From positions 22,919,371-22,983,370 of the forward strand of contig NC_135221.1 of NCBI RefSeq assembly GCF_052324685.1: DNA of 64,000 nucleotides, read 5' to 3'. Positions 52,729-64,000 of the stretch are shown here, piece after piece (the stretch's first letter is position 1; each line of letters begins with the position of its first letter). The DNA is from Brachyhypopomus gauderio (lineage: Eukaryota; Chordata; Actinopteri; Gymnotiformes; Hypopomidae). The position numbers and the translations under genes are program-made. The notes below the pieces were generated by a model. It worked only from the letters and a program-made list of their open reading frames with translations, searched no databases and was not told the origin of the DNA.

Positions 52729-55239
52729 CAGAGGTGGGACCAAGTCAGTGTTTTGCAAGTCTCAAGTAAGTCCGAGTCTTTATCCTCAAGTCCCGAGTCA
52801 AGTCTCAAGCAAAGACAGTCAACTCAAGTCAAGTCTCGAGTCAAGACAGGCAACAGTCAAGTCAAGTCAAGTCCCAAGTCTGGAACTTGGAATTTCAAGT
52901 CCTTTCGAGTCTTTTTTTTTTTAACCAATGTTGCAGGTGTATTTTAAATGTAAATAATAGACCATGTGTTCTTTTTTAAATCTGTATTCTCCTCAAATCT
53001 TGATAAAACATGTGCAACTGAAAACATGAAGTATAAAAACATTTATTACAATTACACCTCTATATTACACAGTTCAATTTGTTAAACTTGGCTGCAAAAA
53101 TAATTTTCCAAAAATAAATATTCTGTGAAACAGTCATAAGTAGAACTCCATGTTCAAATAAAAAGTGCTGATATTTTCAATACAAAACTTTACAATAGAA
53201 CAATATAGAACAATATACAGTACAATAGAACAATATAGAACAATAGATACAGTGTATAGAACAATACAGTACAATACAAAGAACCATAACAGCATTTTTC
53301 CCTCTCTTACCAGGCTTCTTAGAGAACATGTGTGAGTGACACAAGACAAACAAATATCAGAACTAAACAATTAACAGGAATCTGCAACTTTAAACTTTTA
53401 GTAAATTATTCTGCATTGCATTTGCAAAAGACCAAACTGGCCAAAAGTTTGTCAGACATTTGTGCACGATGAGGCCGTAGAATGATGCCCCCATAGCTGA
53501 AAACTCGCTCCACTGGAGCACTACAAGCAGGCACTGCCAAAACTCTAGTGGCCACATTAAACAGGGAAGGAAGAGTCTGCATGTTCATTGTCCAGAACGA
53601 GAGGGCGTTCTGTCCATCAGCAATATCAAGGTAGTGACTTAGCTGTAGCTCTGGACTGGTCTGCATATCCTTCCTCTGCCTCTTACAGTAAGCAGCAAAC
53701 AGTCCTCCATCTTCACAGTCTTTTTGATTTTCATCAGCAGGAGTCACAGGGTCTGCAGCATCTTCCAGAATCAGATCTGAGAAAACACCAAACAGCGGCA
53801 AAAGAACCTTTTTACAATTTTAGACAATAATGAAATTAAAATACACAAAAAGTACACTAAATACAGTCTTTACCTTTGATTTTTTTTGTCACCTCTGTCT
53901 TCATGTCACATCTGCCCAACACATGGTGTTCCACCCACAAAAGGGAAAATGCTGGATCCAAAGCAGCTGCTTTGAGGTACACTGGATCTGAAAAGGGTGC
54001 AGTGATCTCTTCTTCTGCTCTAGCCATTCCCACACTGATAAAGATTCCAAGAAATCTTTTGTTCAAAGATGCCTGGAGACTCCTGACCAGACCATTCAGG
54101 AAACGGACTCGAGGCTTCAGTTTTTCAAGGTGGTGATTGAGGGACAGCACGGATGGAACAACAGCACTGATTGTGACTATTTTCTCACCTTGTGTCAAAT
54201 CAGTTGCTTCTTCAAAAGGCTTCAAAATGTCCACCATCTCCTTCAACAGGTTCCACTCTCATGGTGTGAATACTAACTCCTTGTGCCCAGCCATTTCAAG
54301 AACAGCACAGAGTTTTAGATGTTCACACTGGAGAACTGCCTTCACTTGTCTCACTGTTGAATTCCATCTTGTGATTACAGCAGCAGGGATGCCTTTCTGT
54401 TCACCAAATTCAGCTTCAAACACATCTTTCAATGTTGTGCTTGTGTGCAGTAGTGAGCTGAGCTTAGATAACTTTGAAAGGGCAGGAGATGCCACTTTGG
54501 TCTCTGTCAGGCCATCTCTCACCACTAGCTGAAGTGTGTGAGCAAAACATTGCAGACGATGTTTCTTTCCCATAGAAGCACCTACTGTTTCCTGATCTTT
54601 CAAGGTTAAGTCATGCCAGAGCTCTGGGTCGTCAAGATGATCACCATCGTCATCGTGTTCCTCACCTTGCTCAGTGGGGAAGCATACAGTGAATGCTTTC
54701 CGCATATTGGCAGCATTGTCACTAATAATATAATCTAGCTTATCTTTGATGTTGTATTCATCACAAACAGCTTCAAACTTCTCACAGATTCTTTCACCTG
54801 TGTGTGAGCCTTTGAAGCGGTCAAAGGCCAACAGTTTGGAATTTAGGCCTATCTTATCCATTTCTTTGTGTATCCAGTGCACAGTGATGCCAAGGAAACC
54901 CCTCATTTTTCGGCTCACCTGAGTTTTTAACATCGAACGTTTCTCTGCAGCAAGATCTTCTGTTTTTGATGTCATTGTTCTGCGACATATTGGACTGTAT
55001 TTGCTGTCAACTACTGTCAGAAAATGTCGGAAACTCTTGTTTTCCACAATAGACAGGGGCAAATTGCAACCAATAATCAAGTCACATAGTAAGGCATTTG
55101 TGATGGCTTTCTGCTGTGGATGATTCATACTGTACTGCCCAGCACGAGTGTGCATAAATTGTGATATGGAAGGCTGTTGAGGGTCGCTTGTGATCCTCTT
55201 GTTCATCTGGTATTCTTCAAATCTGTCAGAGGTAAGCAT
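52729..55239 (-). mobile_element. hAT transposon, right part missing
   Basis: The left terminal repeat starts CAGAGGTGGGACCAAGTC at 52729, followed by subterminal caagtcaagtctcgagtc repeats. The transposase reads leftward from 55239. No matching CCCACCTCTG end was found to the right, so the 5' end of the element is lost or diverged. Confidence 0.7.
53406..55239 (-). pseudogene. hAT transposase with one intron and one stop
   Basis: The ATG at 55239 opens a 326-codon frame: FRHFLTVVDSKYSPICRR, GITVHWIHKEMDKIGLNSKL, ISDNAANMRKAFTVCFP and KKHRLQCFAHTLQLVVRDGL. These are hAT DDE-domain motifs, including the DN and the CxxH. A TGA at 54259-54261 interrupts ELVFTP*EWNLLKEMVDILK; the frame then continues to a donor (AAAG/gtaaag at 53874/53873). 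A 97-nt GT-AG intron (53777-53873) joins it in frame to DLILEDAADPVTP, ending with the hAT dimerisation domain (LFNVATRVLAVPACSAPVER + VFS) and stop at 53406. The N-terminal BED zinc finger is absent. It is one substitution away from an open frame. Confidence 0.85.
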
Positions 55240-55639
55240 ATTAAACTGATGTCAGAAAATCAATTACAGCCATTCATTAAAAAAATAGTTTTTATTTTGA
55301 ACAAGGATTTACATTTGGAGGCAATCATGACCTAACACGCTGCACATTAATCGTGGATGCACTTAAAGGACTGAATTTATCAGGATTGCCAACTCTCACG
55401 CATTGAGCGTGAGACACACGCATTTGACCGTCTTCACACGCTCTCACGCCACACATCCAATTTCTCACGCTGAAAAAAAATCTAGTTTATTTACCTCTGA
55501 TCCACATCTATCGATCGATATATATATATTCCATATCCCATAGTATAGGAATTTTGTTGTGGTATTCTTTCCTACATTAGTCTCTCATTCATCCATTCCG
55601 CCTGATTGCCATCTCTCCACTTGTTACATACTCCTCTTA

Positions 55640-55671
55640 CCCCCCCAACCCCCCCCCCCCCCCCCCCCCCC
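55640..55671. repeat. Poly-C tract
   Basis: About 30 C, interrupted by AA near the start; prone to assembly error. Confidence 0.95.
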
Positions 55672-56654
55672 CGACAGAGCTTGAGGGGGTTTTTAACAAT
55701 TGCATCAAGACTTTTTTGACTTTGTCAGGAATTTTTATAAAACATTTCTATTTAAACATATTTTTTACTAACAATGTGTCCAAGAGGTAAGAAACAAAAT
55801 GGATGATAAACAATTTGTTTTTAGGGTCTCTAATGGCTGTCACGGGTCAAAACTGGCCCGTTAACGTAAGAGATAGTAACAGAAAGCTGGCACATGAGGA
55901 ACGCTAAGGTACACATATTTAACTTTTGCTATGCTCCAGGCATTACATTTCTGAATAGGATCTTGTTCATTTATATCTCGTCTAATACCGGAGGTCTCCG
56001 TAGTATCAGAATCATCTTGTGTAAACACGTGAAATTTCTGCTCATCTTTGCTCTGTTATGTGTTCACTGGCGTACCTGCTGAAGAGGACAGAGAAACTAT
56101 GGTCGTTGCAGATGTAGGTTTCTCTGCTAACGAAGGCGGCAAAGAAAGTGAATGGCGGAAAGTGCACTCTGTAGTGTAGCTTGTAATTACTCACTTGTGA
56201 GATCCATTTCTCTTCGGTTAAATGGCAGGTTTTCCATTATAGATGTTGCCCACTTCTTAGCATCGCAGTGTTTTTTTTTTCTGGTTCCCTGCCTGTTTTC
56301 ACATGGGTTTAGTTATTAGGTTTATTATTTAAACCTTGTTTTCTTTGTTGGTCTCATGTTCTTTGTCACTTGTAGACACGTAGTTCTGCTAGCTTGCTTG
56401 GTATTTTGCTCCATCATGTTTTATTTCCTTATGCATGTTTCCCCATGATCTCCTTGCTTGACGTGTTGTTATCCGTTATTGGTATTTGTTTCCTGTAGTT
56501 TTATTTGGTTTTTGACGTTTGATGTTTTTGTCTTCTTCCAGTTTCTAACTGTTATTCATAAAAACCATTCAGCTACGGACTTGCATCCAGCCCCATCCAA
56601 CCCTACAATTGGGTTTAGGCCTCTAGCGGAGTCTCGGTAAGTGAGCTCAGGTAG

Positions 56655-56778
56655 ACTTAGGGAGTTTTCCTTGCCACTGTCGCCTTTGGCTTGCTCATTA
56701 GGGATCTGGAACCATACGAATGTAAAGCTGCTTTGTGACAGGTGTTGTAAAAAGCGCTATATAAATAAATTTGACTTT
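56655..56778 (+). repeat. LINE 3' tail
   Basis: It reads gagttttccttgccactgtc through gctatataaataaatttgac, the same family as 26390-26815 and 50420-50466. Confidence 0.7.
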
Positions 56779-57464
56779 AGACTGCTGCTATATCTTGCAG
56801 TAGATTTCCAAGTTCCCTGAGCTTCCTGGGATCTTTATTGGTTATCATTGGAAATTTCTCCAACCTGTCAGAGCCTTCTCCGTTATCTCCAGTGATCTGT
56901 AACATGAAGACGGGCCTGTGATGCACTAGCAGACAAGACACAGGGTTTGCTTCAGGTAGGCTGCTAAGAAATGTATCGATTGAGTCTCAGTGTAGAAGAA
57001 GAAAGAGAATATTTATAAAAGGAAATAAGATATTTTACAAAAAATTGTTCTGGAACAATTGCAGAGTGGTTAAATCATTCAGGATTCAATTATCACTACT
57101 TTTACCTCAGCGCAATTCAATGTGCATCTTACCAACTAACAGTAAGACTTTAACAAAGCTACACAGGATGTGGTGTAATGTTTTTGCCTAGATTTTAGGC
57201 AGGAAACTCAACCATAAAATTTATGCTTCTGTTTCCTCCACAAAGAAGACATGACAACTTTCCTTTGTGTATCATTCACTCGTGTTATCTTAATTTACCT
57301 TATTAAACACATGTCTCATACTCTACATTCTCTTTGACTTTGGTATAACAATTGTTTTAGGTTGTACTGCTTTACCAAGATAATATTCACATGTCCCATT
57401 ACAACAGTTTTGCTTTAACCTTGCTTTATTTCCTGCAGGTTCTCCAGATAAGTACCCTATACGT

Positions 57465-57626
57465 TCACTGCACTATTCCCAAACACCTCCATTTTCTCAT
57501 AATACAGCTGACAGTTGACTGTGGAATATTTAGGAGTGAGGAAATTTCACGACTGGATTTGTTGCACAGGTGGCATTCTATCACAATTCCATGCTGGAAT
57601 TCACTGAGCTCCTGAAAGCGACTCAT
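57465..57626 (-). pseudogene. Tc1/mariner transposase N-terminal fragment
   Basis: From the ATG at 57626 it reads MSRFQELSEFQHGIVIECHL, CNKSSREISSLLNIPQST, then VSCIMRKWRCLG, the first helix-turn-helix of a Tc1 transposase. The rest is missing. Confidence 0.75.
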
Positions 57627-57993
57627 TCTTTCACAAATGTTTGTAAAAACAGTCTGCATGCCTAGCCTGTCCTTTCAGTGGAGCTCAGAAAACTTGACTT
57701 CCATACCCAATAGCTTTCTGGGTGTCAAATTTGCTGAGACCTGACCTCCGGAAACTCTGAGCAGGAATTAGAGGCTGCTACAACTACTTAAACAGGAGAA
57801 ATGCATGTGACACTACAGTTAGGGCCATACTTACCAACACAACTGAATGACTCCCCCAAAATAAAATTGGCAGGAATGAAAATACACAGGACTATGTAAA
57901 AGGGGGGCATTTCATTTAATATTTACAGAAAGGACACACTCGGCATTTTATTGCAATATTCAACTCTGCACATATTAAGTTTACTGGTGGGTC

Positions 57994-59612
57994 TACACTA
58001 CCATTCAAAAGTTTGGGGTCACCTAGACAATTTTGTGTTTTCCCTGAAATCTCATACTTTTATTTATCAAATGAGTTGCAAAATGAATAGAAATATAGTC
58101 CAGACATTGACAAGGTAGAAGTAATGTTTTTTTTTTATTTGAAATAATTTTCTACTTTAAACTTTGCTTTCGTCAAAGAATGCTCCCTTAGCAGCAATTA
58201 CGGCATTGTAGACCTTTGGCATTCTAGCTGTTAATTTGCTGAGGTAATCTGGAGAAATTTCACCCCATGCTTCCAGAAGCCGCTCCCACAAGTTTGATTG
58301 GGTTAATGTGCATAAAAAATGTTTTTTCGTACCATACGGTCAAGCTGCTCCCACAACAGCAGTTGAGATCTGGTGACTGCGCTGGCCACTCCATTACCGA
58401 TAAAACACCAGCTGCCTGCTTCTTCTCTAAATAGTTTGTGCATAATTTGGAGGTGTGCTTTGGGTCATTGTCCTGTTGCAGGATGAAATTGGCTCCAATC
58501 AAGCGCTGTCCACAGGGTATGGCATGGTGTTGCAAAATGGAGTGATAGCCTTCCTTATTCAAAATCCCTTTTACCTTGTTCAAATCTCCCACTTTACCAG
58601 CACCAAAGCAACCCCAGACCATCACATTACCTCCACCATGTTTGACAGATGGTGTCAGGCACTCTTCCAGCATCTTTTCAGTTGTTCTGCGTCTCACAAA
58701 TGTTCGTCTGTGTGATCCAAACACCTCAAACTTTGATTAATCTGTCCATAACACTTTTTTCCAATCTTCCTCTGTCCAATGTCTGTGTTCTTTTGCCCAT
58801 ATTAATCTTTTTCTTTTATTAGCCAGATATGGCTTTTTCTTTGCCACTCTGCCCTGAAGGCCAGCATCCCGGAGTTGCCTCTTCACTGTAGACGTTGACA
58901 CTGGCGTTTTGCGGGTACTATTTAATGAAGTTGCCAGTTGAGGACCTGTGAGGCATCGATTTCTCAAACTGGAGACTCTAATATACTTGTCTTCTTGCTC
59001 AGTTGTGCAGCGGGGCCTTCCACTTCTCCTTCTACTCTGGTTAGAGCCTGTCTGTGCTCTCCTCTGAAGGGAGTAGTACACTCCATTGTAGGAAATCTTC
59101 AGTTTCTTGGCAATGTCTCGCATGGAATAGACTTCATTTCTCAGAACAAGAATAGACTGTCGAGTTTCAATTGAAAGTTGTTTTTTTTCTGGCCATTTTG
59201 TGATTTTAATCGAACCAACAATTGTAATGCTCCAGATTGCCCAACCTAGCTCAAAGGAAGGTCAGTTTTATAGCTTCTCTAATCAGCAAAACTGTTTTCA
59301 GCTGTGCTAACCTACTTGCACAAGGGTTTTCAAGGGTTTTCTAAATATCCAATAGCCTCCTTACAGAGTTAGCAAACACAATGTACCATTAGAACACTGG
59401 AGTGATGGTTGTTGGAAATGGGTCTCCATACATCTATGTAGATATTGCATTAAAAACCAGATGTTTACAGCTAGAATAGTCATTTACCACATTAATAATG
59501 TATAGAGTGTATTTTTGATGCATTTAATGTTAGCTAAATTGAAAAAAATAAACTGCTTTTCTTTCAAAAATAAGAACATTTCTAAGTGACACCAAACTTT
59601 TGAACGGTAGTA
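57994..59612 (-). mobile_element. Tc1-like transposon
   Basis: Inverted ends are TACACTACCATTCAAAAG at 57994 and CTTTTGAACGGTAGTA ending at 59612, with TA at both borders. The right end lacks two bases of the left-type end. The transposase inside is dead. Confidence 0.85.
58260..59123 (-). pseudogene. Tc1 transposase, broken
   Basis: The frame from 59123 carries the helix-turn-helix region (MRDIAKKLKISYNGVYYSLQ, SGRPRCTTEQEDKY) and reaches the first catalytic Asp in KKVLWTD, followed by a TAA (58735-58737) where the family has Glu. It continues SKFEVFGSHRRTFVRRR, VWGCFGAGKVGDL, the second Asp in LQQDNDPKHTS and EWPAQSPDLN. After PDLN the frame shifts, so the third acidic residue and C-terminus are out of frame. 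Inactive. Confidence 0.9.
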
Positions 59613-60339
59613 CAAAACGGTACATTTTTGCCAGTCCTTTGCTTGCATTTCAGACCTAGCTTTTATCCATTTTGGCCTAGATGGAGGACATGTTATCTTT
59701 CTGTTAGGAGTTTCCTCAATGTGGCATTTTCCTCCATTTTATTTGGCTTTAATCACCACAGCTTTTGGATTGTTTACATTCGTTTATACGGTCTGTGGAG
59801 TTTTCTGTTTCATAGTTAGCTTAACTTCAGTTGGTTTAATTCTCTGATCTTAAACCAAATTTTCGACCTTATGTGTTGTATACATTATAACGTTAAACTT
59901 ATAATAACCATTAATCATGAATGTGTATTTATTCGCTGAAGTAATCACTGCTTTGACCAAAGGTATTAGATCACTGCGCAGACTATGAATATCACTCTCA
60001 GGTCATGAGACTGATGTGACAGTATTTCACCTGTTGCTGTTATCAAAACATATTTCCATGGAAATTCAGGGTGGTGTCCCTTATAATTAATCATAATTAA
60101 TAATATATTGCCACAACTAGTGTTGGGTAAGTTACTTTAAAAATGTAATTCGTTACAGTTCCAAGTTACCTTGTTTAAAATGTAATTGTAGTGTAACTTT
60201 GTACTTTTAAAAAGTAATGTAACTAATTACTTTTGGATTACTTTTTGATTACTTTAAGGTTTAAATGAGCATTGACCCATGATCAACATTTAATTTTTGA
60301 GAACTGACAGTGTGAACCTTAAAAGAGTACTAAGCTGAG

Positions 60340-60790
60340 AGGGAATTGCTGACAGGCAATCACAGGAGGTCCACAAGAAGAGATGCCTGCACCAGGCATG
60401 TAAGATTCTCAGACTCCTGTCATCGGGCCATACTCTTTTCTGCTCCTCCCCCAGGCTCTACCATTTTCACGCAGACTAACAAAAGCAGGTTCAGAAACTA
60501 CTTCTTTCCCACAGCGGTCACCTTATTGAACTCTTCCCAAAGACCATTCTTTCCTTCTCTATGCATACCTTACCATCCACACAACATCTGTACAGTGTTC
60601 CTCTTCAATTCCCATCTGTATAGCCCTATCTACAGTGCTATAGGATAATCTGTATATTATCTGTATGATTCCATCTGTATTTATCACATTTATTTATACC
60701 ATATATTTTTCTTTGCCCTGTGCATTGTACTACCATAACTACATTACACACACATGCATTTCCCTAGGTAATTTATCTACTCTGCACATA
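60340..60790 (+). pseudogene. LINE ORF2 C-terminal fragment
   Basis: A 100-codon frame includes SDSCHRAILFSAPPPGSTIF, then KSRFRNYFFPTAVTLLNSS, the usual closing motif of a fish LINE ORF2 end (RxRxSFFPxAxxLLN). The downstream 3' UTR is AT-rich. Confidence 0.6.
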
Positions 60791-60796
60791 TCTATT

Positions 60797-61137
60797 TGTC
60801 ACGTTGAGGACCCCGGCCCCTCCCTTTTGGGCGTGTGTTTATGTTGTCCACGTGCATTGTCTGCGTCTGTGGATTTCCGTGGTTATGGCTATGTCGTGTG
60901 ATAATGTCTCACCCACCTGTGACTCGTCTCGTAATCACAAGGGGCTAATGTGGTTTGTCTATTTAATGTGCGCTCGCGCAGTGTCCTGTGCTCGTCGTTG
61001 TCTAAAGTTTACTCGTATCTGTGAGAGTTGTATGTTCTTTGTACGCTTTGTGCGCTATATTTGTGAATTAAAACTAAAGTGACGTCAGTCAAGGAGGAAT
61101 CGTGTCTCTTCCTTCCCTGCTCCGCCGTGCGTCACAC
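60797..61137 (+). mobile_element. Solo LTR, TGTCACG family
   Basis: 341 bp, TGTCACGTTGAGG to GCGTCACA, with 5-bp duplication CTATT (60792-60796, 61138-61142). It contains CTATTTAATGTGCGCTCGC and the GCAGTGTCCTGTGCTCG core shared with 8921 and 12061. Confidence 0.9.
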
Positions 61138-61142
61138 TATTA

Positions 61143-62014
61143 ACCAACTTTAATTACACTAGCTGTAAATAACTGCATTTTATCTCTGAATACTGCATTC
61201 TATACATTTCATTACTTCATACAAATTTAATTTAAATGTATTGCTTGTTGAACAGTAGGTCTAAGATGGGTCCAATTATACCAATTGGGTAGGCTAGTCG
61301 TGTCATAGACATCGACAAACGTTTTACCAACACCAAACCATAAATATTCATTTGATACCGTCTGTCATTGTCTATAATAGTCATGTATGATTCCAGCGAA
61401 TACTTGTTTAGGACTTTAAACAGTTCATTTGGTTAGCCTGTAAATCAAGCTAGCATCCTAAAGGACAAACACATTCAAGTGAATGGTAGTAGCTAGCCCA
61501 GCAGGTAGCGAACTATGGAAACCACAGTGTTTGACGGTCAGCATACCTTGCTGTTAGCTCGCTTACAACTTCAATAGTGGTTGCCTTCTGATCGGAAATA
61601 AACCTCCAAACTCCGAAATTGACACAAAGGATTGGCATAATCACAAATAGTTGCCGATGGTGGCACATGGTTCACATTTATTGACAACACGTAGCAAAAA
61701 CAAATGCTCCTTAAATTTCCAGTCCTTCAAGGCGTCTGTCATTATTGCTGCTTGAGCTGAAACTGAATCGAGCTTGCTGCTCCAGCACAGAAACAAGCAG
61801 GAAACAGTAATATATGGCGCAAAGCTATAAAAATATCATTAAATATTTCGCAAAGGTTTTGTTTATATTTTTTTAATGTAACTAAAATTGTAATTCTTAA
61901 TATTTTCAGAAGTAACTGTAACTGAATTACATATTTTCTCATTGTAACAGTTACACTTTTTTGTAATTAAATTACATAACGTCGTTACATGTAATTCGTT
62001 ACTCTCCAACACTG
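61143..62014. other. Interior of the hAT element, no gene
   Basis: No transposase motif is found. The right ~130 bp are the subterminal gtaactg-type repeats. Confidence 0.5.
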
Positions 62015-62082
62015 GCCACAACACCTTTACTTAAGAAGCCTTCAGAAGCTAAAATTCAGTAAAATGCAGTATCACAGCCCAA

Positions 62083-64000
62083 CAGTGTTGCGAATAACGC
62101 AGTTAAAAATAACGGCGTTAGGTAACGTCGTCATTTTGTCAGTAACGGGATAATATAATTAGTTACTTTTCCTGTCGTTACAACGCCGTTTACGTTATAT
62201 ATATTGATATACTAATGCGAGCGGACCACTGCCCAGGCTAGTGAGGAGTAACAGATCCCGATAGGTCACAGTTCTCGGTGTAACACCTGTTTAAACTTAA
62301 CAAGTCAGTAAGCGATTGGCTAAGGCAGCGTTATGATAGCCAATCAGAGCCAGTGTTTTTACACGCGCGCCGAAGCACGCGAGTGACACGACACAAACGG
62401 AGAAGAGGCCGAAATGGCGTCAGGCGCAAGCCGAAGAGAACTAGAATTTTCAAGGCGATATAAACATTATTTAAGAAAATACTTGAAGTTCCTGAATGTG
62501 TACCAGACTGGATATTTGATTTATTTAACTAAGAATAGAGGTTTTATTGTTAAGTTTACTTCTGTTGTAAACAAACCAGTTGTCTCAGGTTGAGAGAATT
62601 TAATTTAATTTCATAGATGTAAATGCACTTTATATAGTGTAACTGTTTACTTTTGCTTTTTTTTTTCAAAGATTTGGGATTTTTTAACGATTTTATCCTG
62701 CACTGGTCTGTGGATGTGCAATAAATATCAAAAGTTAAACAATTTTCTGATCTACTCATTTCAACTGACTGTGAAAACTGCAGGCCTGATAGTTTTCAGG
62801 CGCCACGCCGGAATTCCGGCGTACCGACATGTCTGCGAGAAAAAAAAAATTGAGGGGGGGAAAAATCCGTCAAATCATAATGATAAACCACACGGGCGCG
62901 CATGCTATCTGTTTTGAGGCCGAAATATGATCCTTACGAGGTTCCCAAGTTACGATTTTTCGTGGTTACTACACATCTCCCATTTACTGTATAAAGCCTT
63001 GTTTGGACTTAAATGGTTCTGCGTCGTAAACGGAACTTGGTGTTTGGTGTGGGTGGCGTCAGGATTAGTTAAACGCAGCTATGGATTTGCCAAAAGGCTA
63101 GCTTTAGGATAGGATAACTGCGTATAGTACGTTATTTACGTACATACATGTACGTATGTTCCGATTTACACCGAAAATCGATTTACGACGGATCAACGTC
63201 GTAACCCGGGGACCGCCTGTATTTCAGACATCGGAAGAGCTTCAGAGGTAGATGCAAGATAACTTCAGTATTTTATCTTTATTCTGATTAAGTTACATTT
63301 TTATCAGAAATATAAGAGTGTTTTTTTTGAGCCGGTACAGGTGGTCAGACGATCTGGTTCATCCTGGCCGCCTTACGGCGTAATGTGTAATACATGAACA
63401 AAAGCACAAAATGTATGTCCTAATAAACCAACACAAAATATTTATTAAATTTATTAAATTTTATATGTAAAAACTAACTATAATCATAATACTTGTAATT
63501 CTTTTAAACTTTATTTGCATAATTTCTTTGAGTTGTCTGGTATCCTATAATTTACTAACAGTAATGAATAAATAATTAATTATGCCTGTTTTTAACATTG
63601 TGTCTAATCTAAATCTTTAGGTTACAGCATTTTCTCAGAATATTAATAGAAATTAGTTTTTTATTTCACTATAATGATTACCTGACTTATTTATTATTAA
63701 TTAATTAAAAGATTAATTATAAAATATTCTAAATATGGTACACTAACACTCCAACCCCCCCCCCCCCCCCGCTCAGAAAAAGTTCAGGCTCAGGAATATT
63801 TCCCACTATCACCCCTGAAACTGCTTTAAAAAAAAACTTAATTAATTGGCATATAACCTTTTTTTAACTGTAACGCAAATAGTTACTTTCCCTGGTAACG
63901 AGTTACTTTTATTATAGAGTAATTCAGTTACTAACTCAGTTATTTTTGAACAAGTAGTGAGTAACTATAACTAATTACTTTTTTAAAGTAACGTTCCCAA
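62083..64000. mobile_element. hAT-type element cut by the window edge
   Basis: The left end CAGTGTTGCGAATAACG starts at 62083. The last window bases (aaagtaacgttcccaa) match the inverted right end with about 5 bases missing. The flanking octamer is cagcccaa (62075-62082). The interior holds a piece ending cgtaacccggggaccgcctg near 63200 that resembles another dispersed repeat, and a poly-C run at 63756-63770. No transposase is seen. Confidence 0.7.

Larger units (their letters stand above)
55240..57419. other. Gene-free stretch with simple repeats
   Basis: A motif-rich piece (ctctcacgcattgagcgtga) near 55395, a poly-C run at 55640-55671 and a LINE tail at 56655-56778 are the only features. 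No exon is seen. Confidence 0.5.
60118..62014. mobile_element. hAT-type element with nested insertions
   Basis: Ends TAGTGTTGGGTAAGTTAC at 60118 and CTCTCCAACACTG ending at 62014, with 8-bp duplication GCCACAAC (60110-60117, 62015-62022). Subterminal parts are rich in gttac/gtaac motifs. It contains a LINE fragment and a solo LTR. No transposase is seen. Confidence 0.85.

Noticed and set aside
53134-53370. 78-codon minus-strand frame
   Set aside because: It translates an aacaatatag tandem stretch (LYCIVLYC-like) and has no other support.

Overview
This window is genomic DNA from a teleost fish, and most of it is transposons. The vertebrate signs are spliced genes with canonical GT-AG introns, a DM20-type myelin proteolipid gene with the exact vertebrate exon sizes, a cytosolic tRNA-Asp gene, and fish-type L2, Tc1, hAT, BEL and Ty3/gypsy elements plus (CA)n, (AT)n and (GA)n tracts. 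Repeat style fits an ostariophysan (for example a characin relative), but that is an inference.

Two host genes look intact. plp1 (minus strand, coding exons between 3827 and 7636) encodes a 245-residue DM20-like four-pass membrane protein in seven coding exons. rgcc (plus strand, 41832-43532) encodes a 116-residue regulator-of-cell-cycle protein in five coding exons; its TATA box lies 56 bases before the ATG and its last coding exon is 8 nt. Between them, at 38313-40683 on the minus strand, lies a frameshifted protocadherin, most like PCDH20. A tRNA-Asp(GTC) lies at 47536-47607 on the minus strand.

From 8.9 to 36 kb the DNA is stacked retroelements. An old Ty3/gypsy copy (gag at 11193, protease near 20.8 kb, RT at 24348, RNase H to 26389) was split by a SINE/LINE-like repeat. 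That repeat received a 189-bp hAT MITE. The MITE received an intact 7.7-kb BEL/Pao element with apparently identical 803-bp LTRs and one 1997-codon gag-pol frame, and its left target duplication received a solo LTR. A second interruption of the same gypsy copy contains a young non-autonomous LTR element (21297-23918) whose only ORF encodes a Pro-rich tandem-repeat protein. A related-looking non-autonomous element lies at 8921-10547. Further right come an L2 fragment, two copies of a 155-bp hAT MITE, and a second nearly complete gypsy element (31111-35951).

From 36 to 64 kb there is a LINE fragment with a minisatellite grown inside its coding region, the protocadherin pseudogene, rgcc, a TA-flanked element inserted into a 27-bp tandem repeat, several solo LTRs with perfect 5-bp target duplications, a tRNA-type SINE, a nearly complete hAT transposase, a dead Tc1 element, and two large hAT elements, the last cut by the window edge.

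No host operon-like or multi-gene system was found. The most unusual content is the pair of non-autonomous LTR elements with repeat-protein ORFs and the datable nesting of insertions. All coordinates, splice sites and repeat boundaries were read by eye; no alignment or database search was run.
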